DNA of 7,356 bases from assembly GCA_947624755.1 (NCBI GenBank), contig CANQLQ010000098.1, positions 1 through 7,356 on the forward strand, written 5' to 3'. The translations under genes were made by a program, and so were the position numbers. Shown piece after piece: positions 5,523 through 7,356 of the stretch. The notes under the pieces are model-generated. The model saw only the letters and a list, made by a program, of their open reading frames with translations, ran no database searches and was not told the DNA's origin. Source of the stretch: an uncultured Clostridia bacterium (GTDB taxonomy: Bacteria; Bacillota; Clostridia; Oscillospirales; Acutalibacteraceae). How positions within the stretch are numbered: the stretch's first letter is position 1; each line of letters begins with the position of its first letter.

Positions 5523-7356
5523 ATGAGTAACGGAATTTTAAAAGATATAGCGTCGCCCGCCGATCTTAAAAAGTTGTCTTTTAGTGAACTTGAAAATCTA
5601 AGCGCTGAAATTCGCAACAAGCTCATTACCACAGTATCGACGACCGGCGGACATCTTGCGTCAAATCTCGGCGTTGTTGAGCTTACAATAGCGCTTCACA
5701 AAGTGTTTGACTCACCTAAGGATCAGTTGGTTTTTGATGTGGGACATCAATGCTATACACATAAACTTCTTACCGGCCGATATGATAAATTTGACACTCT
5801 CAGGCAAATGGACGGTTTGTCCGGCTTTTGCCGACCTAACGAAAGCGAACACGATATTTTTTACAGCGGCCACAGCGGAACTTCGATTTCGGCAGGACTT
5901 GGTCTTGCTTCGGCAAAAAAACTTCAAAAAGACGACCATTACGTTGTGTCGGTCATTGGCGACGGCTCTTTTACCGGCGGTATGGTTTATGAGGCGCTCA
6001 ATAACGGCGGAAGAAGTGCAACCAAACATATAATAATTCTCAACGACAACAAAATGTCAATTTCAGAAAATGTCGGTTCTTTTGCGAAATATCTTGCTGT
6101 AATTCGCTCAAAACCCCAATATTATAAATTCAAGGCAATTACCGAACAAAGCCTAAACACTATTCCGGGAATAGGAAAGAGCATTTCCGCAAAGCTTTAT
6201 GACTTGAAAACCGACATAAAAAATAAAATTTATTCTCAAAGCACTTTCTTTGAAGATCTCGGTTACAGATACTTAGGTCCTATTGACGGACATAATATTC
6301 CTGTCCTTTGTGATGCTCTTGAAGCCGCAAAAAAAATCAACGGTCCCGTCCTGCTTCATGTTTTGACCGTTAAGGGAAAGGGCTACGACTATGCGGAAAA
6401 ACAGCCGAGCGCTTTTCACGGAATTTCAAATTTTAATATTGACACAGGTCTTGCAGCTTTAGCAAGCCAAAGCTTTTCTTCAAAGTTTGGAGAGCTTCTT
6501 TGCGAAAAGGCCATGGAGGACGAATCCGTCTGCGCCATTACGGCGGCTATGGGTCTTGGTACAGGACTTGAAAGGTTTAGAAAGATTTTTCCGAAAAGAT
6601 TTTTTGACGTTGGAATTGCCGAAGAACACGCGGTAACTTTTGCTTCGGGTCTTGCCAAAAACAATATGAAGCCGATTTTTGCGGTTTATTCTACGTTTCT
6701 TCAGCGCTGCTATGACCAAGTAGTGCATGATGTATCGCTTCAAAAGCTAAAGATAATTTTTGCAATTGACCGCGCCGGTTTTGTCGGAGAAGACGGTGAG
6801 ACTCATAACGGACTTATGGACGTTGCGTTTTTAGGTACAATTCCGGACATAGTAATATATTCCCCGTGTTGTTTCAAATCGCTCAGCGCCGATATCAATA
6901 ATGCGCTTTACGCCGATGAATATGCGGTCGCCGTAAGATATCCCAGAGGCGGACAGAACGATAATATAAAAGCGCTCAAATACGACTGCACAGAGTTTTC
7001 GACTTTTGGAGATACAAACGCAAAACAGGTTCTTGTAACTTACGGCAGAATTACGAGCGAAGCTATTGAAGCGGTAAAAATGCTGAAAGAAAAGGGCATT
7101 GATATTTATCTTCTTTCTATTGACAAAATAAAACCGCTGCCCGAAGAAGCGGTAGAAAAAATATTTAAGTGTGAAAAAGTATTCTTTTTTGAGGAAGGCT
7201 TCAGAAGCGGAGGTATCGGCGAAAAACTGGCGCTTGAGCTTCTTGAAAAGGGCTTTAAAGGCCAATATAAATTAACGGCGGTTGATGACAAATATGTAAG
7301 TCAGGCAACTGTTTCTCAGCTTCTTGCCCGGTATAAACTTGACCGTGACGGTATGT
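5523..7356 (+). CDS. dxs: 1-deoxy-D-xylulose-5-phosphate synthase, 3' end outside the window
   Basis: The frame is open from ATG 5523 to the last base, giving 611 residues of a family usually about 620 long, so only the extreme C-terminus is missing. DXS joins pyruvate and glyceraldehyde 3-phosphate, using thiamine diphosphate, in the first step of the MEP isoprenoid pathway, and its product also feeds thiamine and pyridoxal synthesis. Visible motifs are TGGHLASNLGVVELTIALH (41-59, with H44), GHSGTSIS (116-123), thiamine-diphosphate motif GDGSFTGG to NDNKMSIS (146-181), IDGHN (254-258), FDVGIAEEHAVTF (361-373, catalytic Glu at E367), YSTFLQRCYDQVVHDV (389-404), DRAGFVGEDGETH (416-428) and VRYPRGG further on. 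No ribosome binding site lies directly before the ATG; the nearest is across a hairpin. The start matches the usual N-terminus (short lead, then SPADLKKLS). Confidence 0.97.
   Translation, partial: MSNGILKDIASPADLKKLSFSELENLSAEIRNKLITTVSTTGGHLASNLGVVELTIALHKVFDSPKDQLVFDVGHQCYTHKLLTGRYDKFDTLRQMDGLSGFCRPNESEHDIFYSGHSGTSISAGLGLASAKKLQKDDHYVVSVIGDGSFTGGMVYEALNNGGRSATKHIIILNDNKMSISENVGSFAKYLAVIRSKPQYYKFKAITEQSLNTIPGIGKSISAKLYDLKTDIKNKIYSQSTFFEDLGYRYLGPIDGHNIPVLCDALEAAKKINGPVLLHVLTVKGKGYDYAEKQPSAFHGISNFNIDTGLAALASQSFSSKFGELLCEKAMEDESVCAITAAMGLGTGLERFRKIFPKRFFDVGIAEEHAVTFASGLAKNNMKPIFAVYSTFLQRCYDQVVHDVSLQKLKIIFAIDRAGFVGEDGETHNGLMDVAFLGTIPDIVIYSPCCFKSLSADINNALYADEYAVAVRYPRGGQNDNIKALKYDCTEFSTFGDTNAKQVLVTYGRITSEAIEAVKMLKEKGIDIYLLSIDKIKPLPEEAVEKIFKCEKVFFFEEGFRSGGIGEKLALELLEKGFKGQYKLTAVDDKYVSQATVSQLLARYKLDRDGM

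Noticed and set aside
5707..6033. Plus-strand frame of 108 codons and an antisense frame inside the 5' part of dxs
   Set aside because: Both lie wholly within dxs, whose thiamine-diphosphate motifs are intact in its own frame. Neither resembles a known protein or has a ribosome binding site.
6416..7291. Several minus-strand frames opposite the 3' half of dxs
   Set aside because: They are shadows of a well-conserved coding sequence, and no promoter or family motif supports them.
1..7356. Mobile element, CRISPR array, tRNA/rRNA or defence cassette
   Set aside because: No transposase or integrase motif, direct-repeat array, tRNA-like cloverleaf or rRNA segment was seen on either strand. The window is almost fully accounted for by conserved core genes.

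Overview
The window is a compact, all-plus-strand piece of a low-GC Gram-positive chromosome, and everything recognisable points to a spore-forming member of the Clostridia. The evidence is the tail of a spoIIIA sporulation operon followed by the nusB-xseA-xseB-ispA-dxs housekeeping block, the same broad order as the Bacillus subtilis spoIIIA/nusB region. A TsaD-like gene sits where B. subtilis has folD, and accB, accC and the Asp23-family gene are absent between spoIIIAH and nusB. An Oscillospirales-type lineage is my guess; the window cannot settle the family.

Region 1 (1-1604) holds spoIIIAF (5' end outside the window), spoIIIAG and spoIIIAH. These are three membrane-anchored parts of the SpoIIIA-SpoIIQ channel that links mother cell and forespore. 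Their promoter lies upstream of the window.

Region 2 (1605-1815) is the only sizeable intergenic gap. It holds a good SigA-type promoter whose -35 box touches the spoIIIAH stop codon, then a leader of about 175 nt ending in a hairpin between a strong Shine-Dalgarno (SD) sequence and the nusB start. I see no intrinsic terminator for the spoIIIA operon.

Region 3 (1816-5461) is a tightly packed operon: nusB, a TsaD/Kae1-like (M22) paralogue, xseA, xseB and ispA. The first four junctions overlap by 1, 16 and 4 nt or are separated by 1 nt, which suggests coupled translation. The products cover rRNA antitermination, an unassigned ATPase-fold protein, both subunits of exonuclease VII, and the prenyl diphosphate synthase of isoprenoid synthesis.

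Region 4 (5462-7356) is a 61-nt gap followed by dxs, the entry enzyme of the MEP isoprenoid pathway. It is open to the window end and lacks only about its last ten residues. dxs supplies the pathway whose C5 products IspA extends. The gap repeats the layout seen at nusB: SD sequence, hairpin, about 11-12 nt, then ATG.

There is no mobile element, CRISPR array, RNA gene or defence system. The locus is mostly conventional. The two points I would follow up are the SD-hairpin-start arrangement at both nusB and dxs, and the divergent TsaD paralogue inside the operon.
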